A stretch of DNA of 64,000 nt from Falsiroseomonas sp051859025 (lineage in GTDB: Bacteria > Pseudomonadota > Alphaproteobacteria > Acetobacterales > Acetobacteraceae): positions 62,001 to 126,000 of the forward strand of contig NZ_JBHYGL010000034.1 of the NCBI RefSeq assembly GCF_051859025.1, given 5' to 3'. The position numbers and the translations under genes were made by a program. This document shows positions 26,012-34,083 of the stretch, one piece after another. The number at the start of each line of letters is the position of its first letter. Within the stretch, counting starts at the first letter, position 1. The notes beneath the pieces are model-generated. The model did no database searches, was not told the DNA's origin, and was given only the letters and a program-made list of their open reading frames with translations.

Positions 26012-27451
26012 ATGGGCCGAAGGCTAGCGCGCAAGGCGTCCGCTTCCCACCCCGCCCTCGCCGCCCTGGCGGCGCTGGCACTGACCGGCTGCAGCGCCTT
26101 CGCGCCGGACCCCAATGCCCTGCAGCCCGGCCAGCCAGGATTCGTCCGTGGCTTCGTCGGCGCCGCCGCCTCGGATGATCCGCGCGCCGCGCTGATCGCA
26201 CGCAACACGCTCTCCGCCGGCGGGTCCGCCGCCGATGCGGCGGTGGCGGGTGGCCTCATGCTGTCCGTCACCCAGCCCTCCCGCGCCGCGCTTGGCGGCG
26301 GCGGCGCCTGCCTTCTCTTCGCGCCCCGCCGGGCGGAAGCCGAGGCCATCCTGTTCCTGCCCGGGGCGCGGGAGGCAACGCCGCCCGGCGCCGACCGCCC
26401 CGCCGCCGTGCCGATGCTGGCGCGCGGCCTTTTCGCCCTTCACGCCCGCGGCGGCGTCCGGCCCTTCGAGGAATTGATCGCCCCGGCCGAGCAGGCGGCC
26501 CGCTTCGGCGTGGAGGTCAGCCGTGCCCTGGCCGCTGACATCGCCGCCGTCGCCGGCCCGCTGATGGCGGACCCCGGCGCGGCCGCGGTCTTCGGCGGCC
26601 CCGGCGGCCAGCCGCTGGCGGCGGGCGCCACGATGGTGCAGCAGGACCTCGGCACCACGCTCGGTTCGCTGCGCACCGCGGGGGTGGGGGACCTGCACCA
26701 GGGCGGGCTGGCACGGCGCGTGGCCGAAGCCTCCCTCGCCGCCGGCGGCGGGCTGACGGTGGCGGAAATGCGCGCCTCCGTCCCCAGCGTCGCGGCGCCG
26801 CTGATCCTGCGCTCGGGCAATGACAGCGTGGCCTTCCTGCCGCCGCCGGCCGATGGCGGCCTGGCCACCGCGGCCGCCTTCGCGGCGCTGTCCGCCGGCG
26901 CCACGCCGGATGCGGCGGCGCTGCGCGGCGTGGCGGTGGCCCGCGCCTGGCGGGAACGCGGTGGCGATCCAATGGCGCTGGTGACGGCTCAGCTTCCGGC
27001 CGACCAGGGCTGGCCGGTGCTGCCGGCCACCACCAGCCTGGTGGTGGTGGACCGGGACGGCATGGCGGTGTCCTGCGCCTTCACCATGAACAACCTCTTC
27101 GGCACGGGGCGCGTGGCGCCGGGCACGGGCATCCTGCTGGCAGCCGCGCCGGGCATCGGGCAGGTGCAGCCGCCGCTGCTCTCCGCCGCCATCGCCTTCA
27201 ACGCGCCGCTGCGGACCTTCCGTGCCGCCAGCGCAGGCAGCGGGCAGCATGCCGCGCCGATCGCTGCCGCCGCGCCGCTGGCCCAGGCGCTGCGCAATGC
27301 GCCGCAGGATGCCACCTTCGCGGGCGTGCCCAATCCTGGCCGGGGCAATCTGATGGCCTGCCCGCGCTACCTGCCGGGTGATCCGAACAGCTGCTACTCG
27401 CTGACCGATCCGCGCGGCATGGGCCTCGCCATCGGCGCCGTGGACCGCTGA
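26012..27451 (+). CDS. gamma-glutamyltransferase-family lipoprotein
   Basis: A 479-residue protein with a lipobox (ALTGCSA, lipidated C27), so it is probably anchored in a periplasm-facing membrane. The rest follows the gamma-glutamyltranspeptidase fold: AGGSAADAAVAGGLML and the start of the small subunit at TTSLVVVDRDGMAVS, where T340/T341 align with the catalytic, self-cleaving Thr. The usual TTH is TTS here, and the GSG/NNE neighbourhood is only partly kept (FGTGRVAPGTG). It is shorter than typical GGT (about 550-580). Activity is therefore uncertain. It is divergent from the M48 gene and overlaps the aminotransferase start by one base. Confidence 0.82.
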   Translation: MGRRLARKASASHPALAALAALALTGCSAFAPDPNALQPGQPGFVRGFVGAAASDDPRAALIARNTLSAGGSAADAAVAGGLMLSVTQPSRAALGGGGACLLFAPRRAEAEAILFLPGAREATPPGADRPAAVPMLARGLFALHARGGVRPFEELIAPAEQAARFGVEVSRALAADIAAVAGPLMADPGAAAVFGGPGGQPLAAGATMVQQDLGTTLGSLRTAGVGDLHQGGLARRVAEASLAAGGGLTVAEMRASVPSVAAPLILRSGNDSVAFLPPPADGGLATAAAFAALSAGATPDAAALRGVAVARAWRERGGDPMALVTAQLPADQGWPVLPATTSLVVVDRDGMAVSCAFTMNNLFGTGRVAPGTGILLAAAPGIGQVQPPLLSAAIAFNAPLRTFRAASAGSGQHAAPIAAAAPLAQALRNAPQDATFAGVPNPGRGNLMACPRYLPGDPNSCYSLTDPRGMGLAIGAVDR

Positions 27452-28620
27452 TGGCTCTCAAGACGGGGCGGGGGGCGGAAGCGCCCCCCTTCCTGGTGAT
27501 GGACGTGATCGCGGCCGCGAATGCCCGCGCCGCGTCGCTGCCGCCAGGGTCGCCCGGAATCCTGCGGATGGAGGTCGGCCAGCCCGGCAGCGGCGCGCCC
27601 CGTGGCGCGGCTGAAGCGGCCATCCGCGCGCTGCAGGCCGGCAACCCGATGGGCTATACGGAAGCCTTCGGCCTGGCCTCGCTCCGCGCCCGCATCGCCG
27701 GGCACTACCGGGACAAGTACGGGGTGGCGGTCTCGCCTTCGCGCATCGCCGTCACGGTGGGGGCGTCCGGCGCCTTCCCGCTGGCCTTCCTCGCGGCCTT
27801 CGATGCCGGCGACCGCATCGCCATGGCCGCGCCCTTCTACCCGCCTTATGCGAACATCCTGACGGCGCTCGGCATGGTGCCGCAGCTGCTGCCCTGCGAT
27901 GCCGCCACCCGCTTCCAGCCGACGCTGGCCATGCTGGAGAGGCTGGACCCGCTGCCGGCCGGGCTGATCGTCGCCAGCCCCTGCAACCCCGCCGGCACCA
28001 TGCTGTCGCCGGAGGAATTGTCGGCGATTGCCCGCTGGTGCCATGCGAATGGCGTGCGGCTGGTGTCGGACGAGATCTATCACGGCCTGTCCTACGGCAC
28101 CGTCGCCGAAAGCACGGCCGCGGCGTTCAGCGACAGCGCCATCGTCGTGAACAGCTTCTCCAAATACTTCTCCATGACGGGCTGGCGGATCGGCTGGCTG
28201 CTGCTGCCGGAGGACCTGGTCCGCCCGGTGGAATGCCTGGCACAGAACCTCTTCATCAGCGCCCCCCATGTCGCGCAGGTCGCCGCCGAGGCCGCCTTCG
28301 ACTGCGTGGAGGAGCTGGAGGCCAACAAGGCCGGCTATGCCCGCGCCCGCGCCGCACTGCTGGAAGGCCTGCCGGCGGCGGGCTTCGACCGGATCGCGGC
28401 CGCCGACGGCGCCTTCTACCTCTGGTGCGATGTCGGGCACCTCACGAATGACAGCCTCGATTTCTGCGCCGGGATGCTGGAGGGCGCGGGCATCGCGGCC
28501 TCCGCCGGGGTGGATTTCGACCGCGAGAGGGGCAGCCGCTTCCTGCGCTTCAGCTATTGCGGGCCGGAAGCGGCGATGGTGCAGGCGCCCGCGCGGCTGA
28601 AAGCCTGGCTGGGGCGGTAG
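27451..28620 (+). CDS. PLP-dependent aminotransferase, class I/II
   Basis: A 389-residue fold-type I aminotransferase. The PLP lysine is K238 in NSFSKYFSMTGWRIGW; other marks are SPCNPAGTMLS (substrate and phosphate contacts), SDEIYHGLSYG and the C-terminal RFSYC. The sequence resembles aspartate/aromatic aminotransferases of the alphaproteobacteria. The amino donor cannot be decided. Its ATG overlaps the stop of the GGT-like gene (TGATG), so it is co-translated with it; a shared role in glutamate or peptide turnover is possible but unproven. Confidence 0.9.
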   Translation: MALKTGRGAEAPPFLVMDVIAAANARAASLPPGSPGILRMEVGQPGSGAPRGAAEAAIRALQAGNPMGYTEAFGLASLRARIAGHYRDKYGVAVSPSRIAVTVGASGAFPLAFLAAFDAGDRIAMAAPFYPPYANILTALGMVPQLLPCDAATRFQPTLAMLERLDPLPAGLIVASPCNPAGTMLSPEELSAIARWCHANGVRLVSDEIYHGLSYGTVAESTAAAFSDSAIVVNSFSKYFSMTGWRIGWLLLPEDLVRPVECLAQNLFISAPHVAQVAAEAAFDCVEELEANKAGYARARAALLEGLPAAGFDRIAAADGAFYLWCDVGHLTNDSLDFCAGMLEGAGIAASAGVDFDRERGSRFLRFSYCGPEAAMVQAPARLKAWLGR

Positions 28621-28663
28621 GGCATCCTTCGTGGATCGCGACGCCTCGCGCGCCGCGGCGGGA

Positions 28664-29251
28664 TCAATCCTCGACTGGCGCGCAGCCTTCCTCGGGACGG
28701 AGGAAGGCCGCCCAGGCTCCACCCGGCAGGGGAAGGCAGCCCCTGGCCCAGATGCCGGCAACACTTCCCCCCGCGCTGCGCAGCATGCCGGGGCCGTGCG
28801 GCACGCCGTCCGATAGCGCGCCCTCGTAGACCAGCCCCTGCACCAGCACCTCCACCCGGCCGTGCACGAGTCCGTCGTTCGTGTAGTCCCCGGCTTCGGT
28901 CATCGTGGGTTCCCCGTTGCGCAGATAAGCCAGGGCACCGCGGCCGTCCGGGCGGCCGCCTTTCATCACGCCCTCGTAGATCATGCCGCGCACCGTGCGG
29001 CCCTCCCGCCAGAGGAACAGGGCCCGGCCGGCACCCTCGGCAGGTCCGTCGGGGCAGTCACCGCTCCATCGCGCCTCGACATCGGCCGCGAGGTCCGACA
29101 GCCCGCCGACCCAGAGCCAGCAGCCGCGCGCCGCGTCGGTGACGAAGCCGTCCCGCTCGCCGGGCAGCAATCGCTCCGCCATCGGTGGCACCGGCGGCGT
29201 CTCCGCCCGCACCGGTCCCGCCAGCAGCACCAGGGCGAGAAGCCATCGCAT
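28664..29251 (-). CDS. exported MORN-repeat protein
   Basis: A 195-residue protein with a signal peptide (MRWLLALVLLAGPVRAE). Two to three MORN-like repeats are visible: YEGVMKGGRPDGRGALAYLRNG and VYEGALSDGVPHGPGMLR. MORN repeats form beta-hairpin stacks involved in protein or lipid contact. No enzyme domain is present. Three ATGs lie close together; GGGGAG directly precedes the first (29260), so the third (29251), nine bases from that ribosome site, is the likeliest start. It is upstream of nothing on its strand and ends beside the convergent aminotransferase. Confidence 0.75.
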   Translation of the reverse strand: MRWLLALVLLAGPVRAETPPVPPMAERLLPGERDGFVTDAARGCWLWVGGLSDLAADVEARWSGDCPDGPAEGAGRALFLWREGRTVRGMIYEGVMKGGRPDGRGALAYLRNGEPTMTEAGDYTNDGLVHGRVEVLVQGLVYEGALSDGVPHGPGMLRSAGGSVAGIWARGCLPLPGGAWAAFLRPEEGCAPVED

Positions 29252-29369
29252 GCGCATCATCTCCCCATCGCCAAGGATGATATCCGTGGGCTCCAGGGCC
29301 GAAGCGGACCCCGTGCGGCAGCGGGAAAGCCGGCATCGCAGGGCGCCACCCGGCCCGGCGATCGCGCGA

Positions 29370-30233
29370 TCATCCGGCGCGCCGCACCTCGGCCCCGCCC
29401 CAGCGCCACCAGGAAGCAGGCAGGGCCGCCGCGGCAGCCTCGGCCGCGGCCGGCGCCGCGAACAGGCCGAAGCAGGTGGCGCCGCTGCCGCTCATCCGCG
29501 CCAGCAGGCAGCCGGGCTGCGCGCCGATGGCGGCCAGCACCGCCGCGATGGTGGGGCAGAGGGAGACCGCCGCCGCTTCCAGGTCGTTGCCCAGTGGCCG
29601 CAGCCAATCCGCCAGCGCCGCGGCATCCCGCCAGGCTTCCGGGTAGGCGATTGGCGGTGAGAAGCCGGGCGCGCGGGCCTTGAAGACGGCAGGCGTCGCC
29701 AGGGCAAGGCGCGGATTGGCCAGCAGCAGCCCGAAGGGCGGCAGGGGCGGCACCGGGTCCAGCACCTCCCCCACGCCGCGCATGCGCATCGGCCGGCTTT
29801 CGACGCAGACCGGCACATCGGCGCCGAGCCCCGCCGCGATGTTCCGCAGCCCGGCCGGTCCGAGCCCCGTGCCCCACAGCGAATCCAGCACCCGCAGCGC
29901 GGCCGCCGCATCGGCGGAACCGCCGCCGATGCCGGAAGCGACCGGCAGGTGCTTTTCGAGAATGATGGCCGCCCGTGCCGGTACCCCGGCGGTGTCGGCC
30001 AGCGCGCGGGCGGCGCGCAGGACCAGGTTGTCGGGCTCCGCCCGCAGGGCCTCCGCGCCCGGCCCGGCCAGGGACAGGGTCAGCCCCTCCGCCGGCGTGG
30101 CGGAGACGACATCGCCCACGCCGGCAAAAACCGCCAGGCTGTCCAACAGATGATAGCCATCGGCGCGCCGGCCTGTAACGCGCAGCGTCAGGTTCACCTT
30201 GGCCGGGGCAAAGGTGGGGGCGAAGCCGATCAT
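29370..30233 (-). CDS. ispE: 4-(cytidine 5'-diphospho)-2-C-methyl-D-erythritol kinase
   Basis: A 287-residue GHMP kinase of the MEP isoprenoid pathway. It phosphorylates CDP-methylerythritol at the 2-position. The active-site K12 (APAKVNLTL), the ATP loop PVASGIGGGSADAAA (97-111), D139 (GADVPVC) and the third motif ARMSGSGATCFGLF are all present. The length matches the family. It lies 19 bases downstream of the TPR lipoprotein gene on the same strand, an order common in alphaproteobacteria. Confidence 0.95.
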   Translation of the reverse strand: MIGFAPTFAPAKVNLTLRVTGRRADGYHLLDSLAVFAGVGDVVSATPAEGLTLSLAGPGAEALRAEPDNLVLRAARALADTAGVPARAAIILEKHLPVASGIGGGSADAAAALRVLDSLWGTGLGPAGLRNIAAGLGADVPVCVESRPMRMRGVGEVLDPVPPLPPFGLLLANPRLALATPAVFKARAPGFSPPIAYPEAWRDAAALADWLRPLGNDLEAAAVSLCPTIAAVLAAIGAQPGCLLARMSGSGATCFGLFAAPAAAEAAAAALPASWWRWGGAEVRRAG

Positions 30234-30252
30234 CCGGTCCGGCGCGGCCCGG

Positions 30253-31971
30253 TCAGTCCGCGCGCTGCGCGGTGGGCGTGGCCGATGCCGGCAGCCCGTC
30301 CCGCAGCTTGGCCGTGATCTTCACGAGGTCGGCCGGCTCCGGTTCCAGCCCGAGGGCGCGGGTCCATTGGAAGCGCGCCTCCCTCTCCCGCCCCGCCGCC
30401 CAATAGGCATCGCCGAGATGGTCGTTGATGACGCTGTTGCGCGGCTCCAGCTCCACCGCGCGTTCCAGCCAACGGATGGCGCCGGGCAGGTCGCCCATCT
30501 TGAACAGCGCCCAGCCGAGGCTGTCGACGATGTTGCCGTCATTCGGCCGGAGTTCCACGGCGCGTTCCAGCATGCGCCGCGCCGCCGGCAGGTCCTTGCC
30601 CTGTTCCACCCAGGTATAGGCCAGGTAGTTCATGACGTAGGGCTGTTCGGGCGAAAGCTCGAGCGCCTGCTTGAAATCAGCCTCCGCGCGCGGCCAGGCG
30701 CCGGCGCGTTCATGCGCGATGCCGCGGGCATAGAGCAGCGGCCATTCGGCCGCGGTCGGCGTGCCGACCCGCTCCAGCGCCCCATCATAGGCGGCGATGG
30801 CGTCGGCGAAGCGGTTGCGCGCGCGCAGCAGGTCGCCGAGCCGCGCCAAAGGCTGGGGCGCGTTCGGCACTTCGGCCGCGATGGCGCGGAAGGCGGCCTC
30901 GGCATCCGGCACGCGGTCCATCCGGTCCAGCAGCGCGGCACGGCGCAGCGCGGCCACGCGCGCCAGCGGATCGGCGGCGGGCACCTGTTCAAGCACGGCA
31001 TGGGCGGTGCCGGGGTGCCGTTCCTCCCCATAGGCTTCGGCGATCAGCAGCAACGCGGGGGTGAAGGCGGGCCGCAGCCGCAGCGACAGCCGCGCCAGGA
31101 TCAGCGCGCCCTCCCCGGCCCCCTGCTGGCGCAGCGCGGCGGCCAAGGCGAGGTGCGCTTCCGCGATCCCCTCCACCGCGGAGACGACGCCACGCTGCGC
31201 GATGACCGCGCGGCGCGCCTGGTCCGTGCCGGCGGCGATGGCGAAATCGCCGAGGCCGCGGCCCAGCGCCTCCATCAGTCGCAGCGCCTCGGCCTCCCGC
31301 CCGCTGCGGGCCAGGATGCCGGCGGAGAGTTGCAGCAGGCGGAGCGATGGCTCGGGTGTTTCCGCCAGCGCGGTGCGGATGGCGCGCTCGGCCTCCCGCG
31401 GCCGGCCGGCGACATCGGCGATCAGCGCCAGGTGCAGGGCGTGGATGCCGCGCAGGCGGCCGCCTTCGGCCAGCGGGCGAAGCGTGGCGACGGCCGCGTC
31501 GGTCTGCCCCTTGCCCTGCTGCACCCAGGCCAGCAGCAGCGGCTGGAGGATCTGGGACGGCCCCTGGCGCGGCAGGGCGCGCACGCGCTGCTCCGCGCGG
31601 TCCCAGCGGCCGGCCACGGCTTCCGAACCCACCAGCAGCAGCGCGGCGGCCTGGTTGTCCGGCAGGCGCCGCGCCAGGCGTAGCGCATCCGGCCGGCCAT
31701 CCAGCAGCGCGGCGGCGAAGGCGCGGTTGAGGAGTTCCGCCTGGTCCGGTTCCCGCCGCAGCGCGTCCAGCAGATTATCCGCGGCGGTACGGGTATCGGT
31801 CTCGGATTGCGCGAAGCGGCCGGCCAGGTAGGTGCCGAAGACGCCGCCGGGTTCGGCGGGCTGGGCCTGGGCGGGCGCGGTGGCGGGGACGGGCGTGCCC
31901 GCCGCCGCGCAGGCCGACAGGAGGGCCACCGCGAGGAGGACGGCACGGCGAGGGGGCACGAGCCTGATCAT
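30253..31971 (-). CDS. TPR-repeat lipoprotein
   Basis: A 572-residue protein. The N-terminus is a lipoprotein signal with LLSAC (lipidated C21). The remainder is almost wholly tetratricopeptide helices; the best repeats are near the C-terminus (QPYVMNYLAYTWVEQGKDLP, NIVDSLGWALFKMGDLPGA, SVINDHLGDAYWAAGR). TPR solenoids are binding scaffolds, so an envelope assembly role is likely. It directly precedes ispE, 19 bases away, and may share its transcript. Confidence 0.88.
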   Translation of the reverse strand: MIRLVPPRRAVLLAVALLSACAAAGTPVPATAPAQAQPAEPGGVFGTYLAGRFAQSETDTRTAADNLLDALRREPDQAELLNRAFAAALLDGRPDALRLARRLPDNQAAALLLVGSEAVAGRWDRAEQRVRALPRQGPSQILQPLLLAWVQQGKGQTDAAVATLRPLAEGGRLRGIHALHLALIADVAGRPREAERAIRTALAETPEPSLRLLQLSAGILARSGREAEALRLMEALGRGLGDFAIAAGTDQARRAVIAQRGVVSAVEGIAEAHLALAAALRQQGAGEGALILARLSLRLRPAFTPALLLIAEAYGEERHPGTAHAVLEQVPAADPLARVAALRRAALLDRMDRVPDAEAAFRAIAAEVPNAPQPLARLGDLLRARNRFADAIAAYDGALERVGTPTAAEWPLLYARGIAHERAGAWPRAEADFKQALELSPEQPYVMNYLAYTWVEQGKDLPAARRMLERAVELRPNDGNIVDSLGWALFKMGDLPGAIRWLERAVELEPRNSVINDHLGDAYWAAGREREARFQWTRALGLEPEPADLVKITAKLRDGLPASATPTAQRAD

Positions 31972-32121
31972 TGGCCTGAGCCTAGCCGGGGAAGCCGGGG
32001 CTGCGCCACCGCGGCGTGGCGCTGTTGCAACATGTGGCGGAAAGGCGATGCCGATTTGCCACGGTCCAGGAACCGTCCGGCCCGGGGCAGGCAGGGTGCC
32101 CGCGCCTTCAATCGAGCAGAT

Positions 32122-32481
32122 TCAATACTGTTCGGACCGCCGCCGCGTGACGATGTGGCTGCCCGGCGGCAGGGCATGCAGCACGCCCTCGGCCCAATCC
32201 GTGATGCGCCGCATGGGGTGGGCGGGAACGCCCGTGTCGCCCGCCACGTCGGGATCGGATTCCGCCGGTACCGCTGAATTGCCCGCCGTCGAGTCGCCCC
32301 CGGCAAAGCCGACAAGCCGACTCGCGGATTCCGCGAGTTCAGCCAGGGGCCCCACCGCGGCGCCGTCTTCCGCCATCACGGCCTTCAGCACGGCACGCGT
32401 CGCCGTCACTTCCGCGCGCATCTCATCGATGGCGGCGGAGAGACGGAGGGCAGCATCGGAGCTGGTCGTATCAAGCGACAT
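32122..32481 (-). CDS. hypothetical protein
   Basis: A 119-residue open frame from ATG 32481 (MSLDTTSSDAALRL). The first half is charged and helical (SAAIDEMRAEVTATRAVLKAVMAEDG), possibly coiled coil; the second half is less ordered and ends ITDWAEGVLHALPPGSHIV. I do not recognise a family. The frame extends further upstream without features. No clear ribosome site is seen. It is divergent from the frameshifted secreted-protein gene. Confidence 0.45.
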   Translation of the reverse strand: MSLDTTSSDAALRLSAAIDEMRAEVTATRAVLKAVMAEDGAAVGPLAELAESASRLVGFAGGDSTAGNSAVPAESDPDVAGDTGVPAHPMRRITDWAEGVLHALPPGSHIVTRRRSEQY

Positions 32482-32699
32482 GATGAACCCCAGGCACGCC
32501 CAACCCGGGCGCGACGGCAGCGTCGCCAACATGATCCCGCAAGCGAACAAATGCAACTTTCAAGTGCATCGCGGCATCCCGGTCCGATCCGCAGGCGGCA
32601 GCCGTCGCGCCCCGTCGGACCCGACCGGCCCGACGCTAACCTGTTGCCAGAACCATTCCGATACCTTTCGATACGCTCAGCATCCCGGGAGGTCCCTTC

Positions 32700-33325
32700 A
32701 TGCGTCGCCACCTGATCGCCTGCCTCGCCCTGCTCGCCGGACTTCTCGGCGCGAGCACCGCGCAGGCGCAGAACCGCTTCTGGCTGGTCAACGACACGGG
32801 CCGCGTGATCGAGCGCGCCTATGTCTCCTCCTCCCGCGTCTCCGACTGGGGGCCGGACATCCTCGGCACCTCCGTGCTGCCGCCGGGCCAGCGGGTCTGG
32901 GTGACGCCGAATTTCGGCGACTGCATCCTCGACCTGCGCGTGACCTACCAGGGCGGGGGGGAGGAAAGCCGGATGCAGGTGCCTGCAACCTCAGCCAGAT
33001 CGTCTTCGGCCGGTCCGGCGCCGGCGCGGGGGCCAGCATCGGCGGGGGCGGCGCGGGCGCGACGGTCGCGGGCAACCCGAGCTTCTACTTCGTCAACGGC
33101 ACCGGCCTGACGATCCGGGAGGTCTATGTCTCCCTGTCCACGGACAACAACTGGGGCGGGGACCGGCTGGGGCAGAACATCCTCCAGCCCGGCCAGCGCC
33201 TGCAGGTCAGCCTGCCCGCCGGGCGTGGCTGCGCCGTGGACATGCGCGTGGTCTATGCCGATGGCCGGCCCGCGGAGCGCCGACGGATCGAGACCTGCAG
33301 CGTCAACGACTTCGTCTGGCGCTGA
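32700..33325 (+). pseudogene. secreted two-repeat beta protein, frameshifted at a G7 run
   Basis: The first frame gives a signal peptide (LLAGLLGASTAQAQ) and one domain: FWLVNDTGRVIERAYVSSS, WGPDILGTSVLPPGQ, DCILDLRVTYQGG. The second half, in another frame, holds a clear second copy: FYFVNGTGLTIREVYVSLS, WGGDRLGQNILQPGQ, CAVDMRVVYADG, ending SVNDFVW. The switch falls at GGGGGGG (32955-32961). Adding one G, or a -1 slip there, joins the two frames into a protein of about 208 residues. So this is a real frameshift, a sequencing error in a homopolymer, or programmed slippage. GGGAGG precedes the ATG. The domain family has no assigned function that I know. Confidence 0.7.
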
Positions 33326-33359
33326 TCCCGGGGCGTTGATCCGGGGGCGCTGACGCGCG

Positions 33360-33650
33360 TCAGGCGATGCCAAGCAGCAGCAGCAACCCCGCCCCGGCGG
33401 CCCAGGCCAGCATGGCCTGGGTCAGGCCGATGCCGAGCCGTTCCAGGATGGCGGCCGGCAGCCCGGCCAGCAGCAGCGTGCCGGTGGAGACCATCAGGCT
33501 CGCCCCATAGAAGACGATCTCGTTCGTGGGCGGCAGCATTTCCGGCAGCCAGACCGGATGCAGCGCCATCATGACCGGCAGCACCGGGCTGACCAGGCCG
33601 TTCATCAGGCACAGGCCGACGACGACGACGAAGAGGTTCTGCGGCGTCAT
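33360..33650 (-). CDS. small membrane protein
   Basis: A 96-residue, very hydrophobic protein with about three membrane segments: near 6-30 (LFVVVVGLCLMNGLVSPVLP), 45-65 and 75-95. I do not recognise a family. The ATG at 33650 has GGGGTGA just upstream; a GTG at 33659 that overlaps the previous stop is an alternative. It is last in the minus-strand group DUF4212 - symporter - small membrane protein - this gene, separated from the previous stop by five bases. Confidence 0.65.
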   Translation of the reverse strand: MTPQNLFVVVVGLCLMNGLVSPVLPVMMALHPVWLPEMLPPTNEIVFYGASLMVSTGTLLLAGLPAAILERLGIGLTQAMLAWAAGAGLLLLLGIA

Positions 33651-33655
33651 CGCGT

Positions 33656-33973
33656 TCACCCCGCGCCCGGCGGCGTGATCCGCGGGCCGAGCCCGGCGGA
33701 GAGCATCAGCACGCCGCCGACCAGGCGGATGCCGAACAGCCAGCATGCCGCGACCAGCGGCAGGAACCGGCCCTCGACATAGGACGGCACGGCGCGGCGG
33801 GCGAGCCAGACGGCCCAATCCGTCAGCAGCCGGAAGCCGCGCCAGATGTAGTTCGGGCTGTCATGCGGCACGATGACCTGCATCATGAAGCGGCCGAGGC
33901 AGGCCCAGGCCGTCAGGGCCAGGACATACATCGGGATCCAGAAGCCGAGATGGTCGGCGATGAAGGGCTGCAC
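33656..33973 (-). CDS. small membrane protein
   Basis: A 105-residue protein with two to three hydrophobic segments: FWIPMYVLALTAWACLGRFM near the N-terminus and LPLVAACWLFGIRLVGGVLM near the C-terminus, joined by a basic loop (NYIWRGFRLLTDWAVWLARR). I do not recognise the family. The start is GTG at 33973, preceded by AGGGGAAAG; the frame continues upstream without conserved-looking sequence. It follows the symporter gene and a strong hairpin, so it may be transcribed separately. Confidence 0.65.
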   Translation of the reverse strand: MQPFIADHLGFWIPMYVLALTAWACLGRFMMQVIVPHDSPNYIWRGFRLLTDWAVWLARRAVPSYVEGRFLPLVAACWLFGIRLVGGVLMLSAGLGPRITPPGAG

Positions 33974-34029
33974 GGCGCGGTCTTTCCCCTGCGGCGTTCG
34001 TGAAGGCGGCACTGGCGTCGAAACAGGAA

Positions 34030-34055
34030 GGGCGGCCGCGTCGCCGCGGCCGCCC
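34030..34055 (-). terminator. hairpin downstream of the symporter gene
   Basis: Eleven perfect pairs (GGGCGGCCGCG with CGCGGCCGCCC, loop of four). On the minus strand it is followed by TTCCTGTTT, a weak U-tract, so partial termination after the symporter gene is plausible. Confidence 0.5.
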
Positions 34056-34083
34056 CGGTTTTCCACCCTTCCGGGCGGGATGG

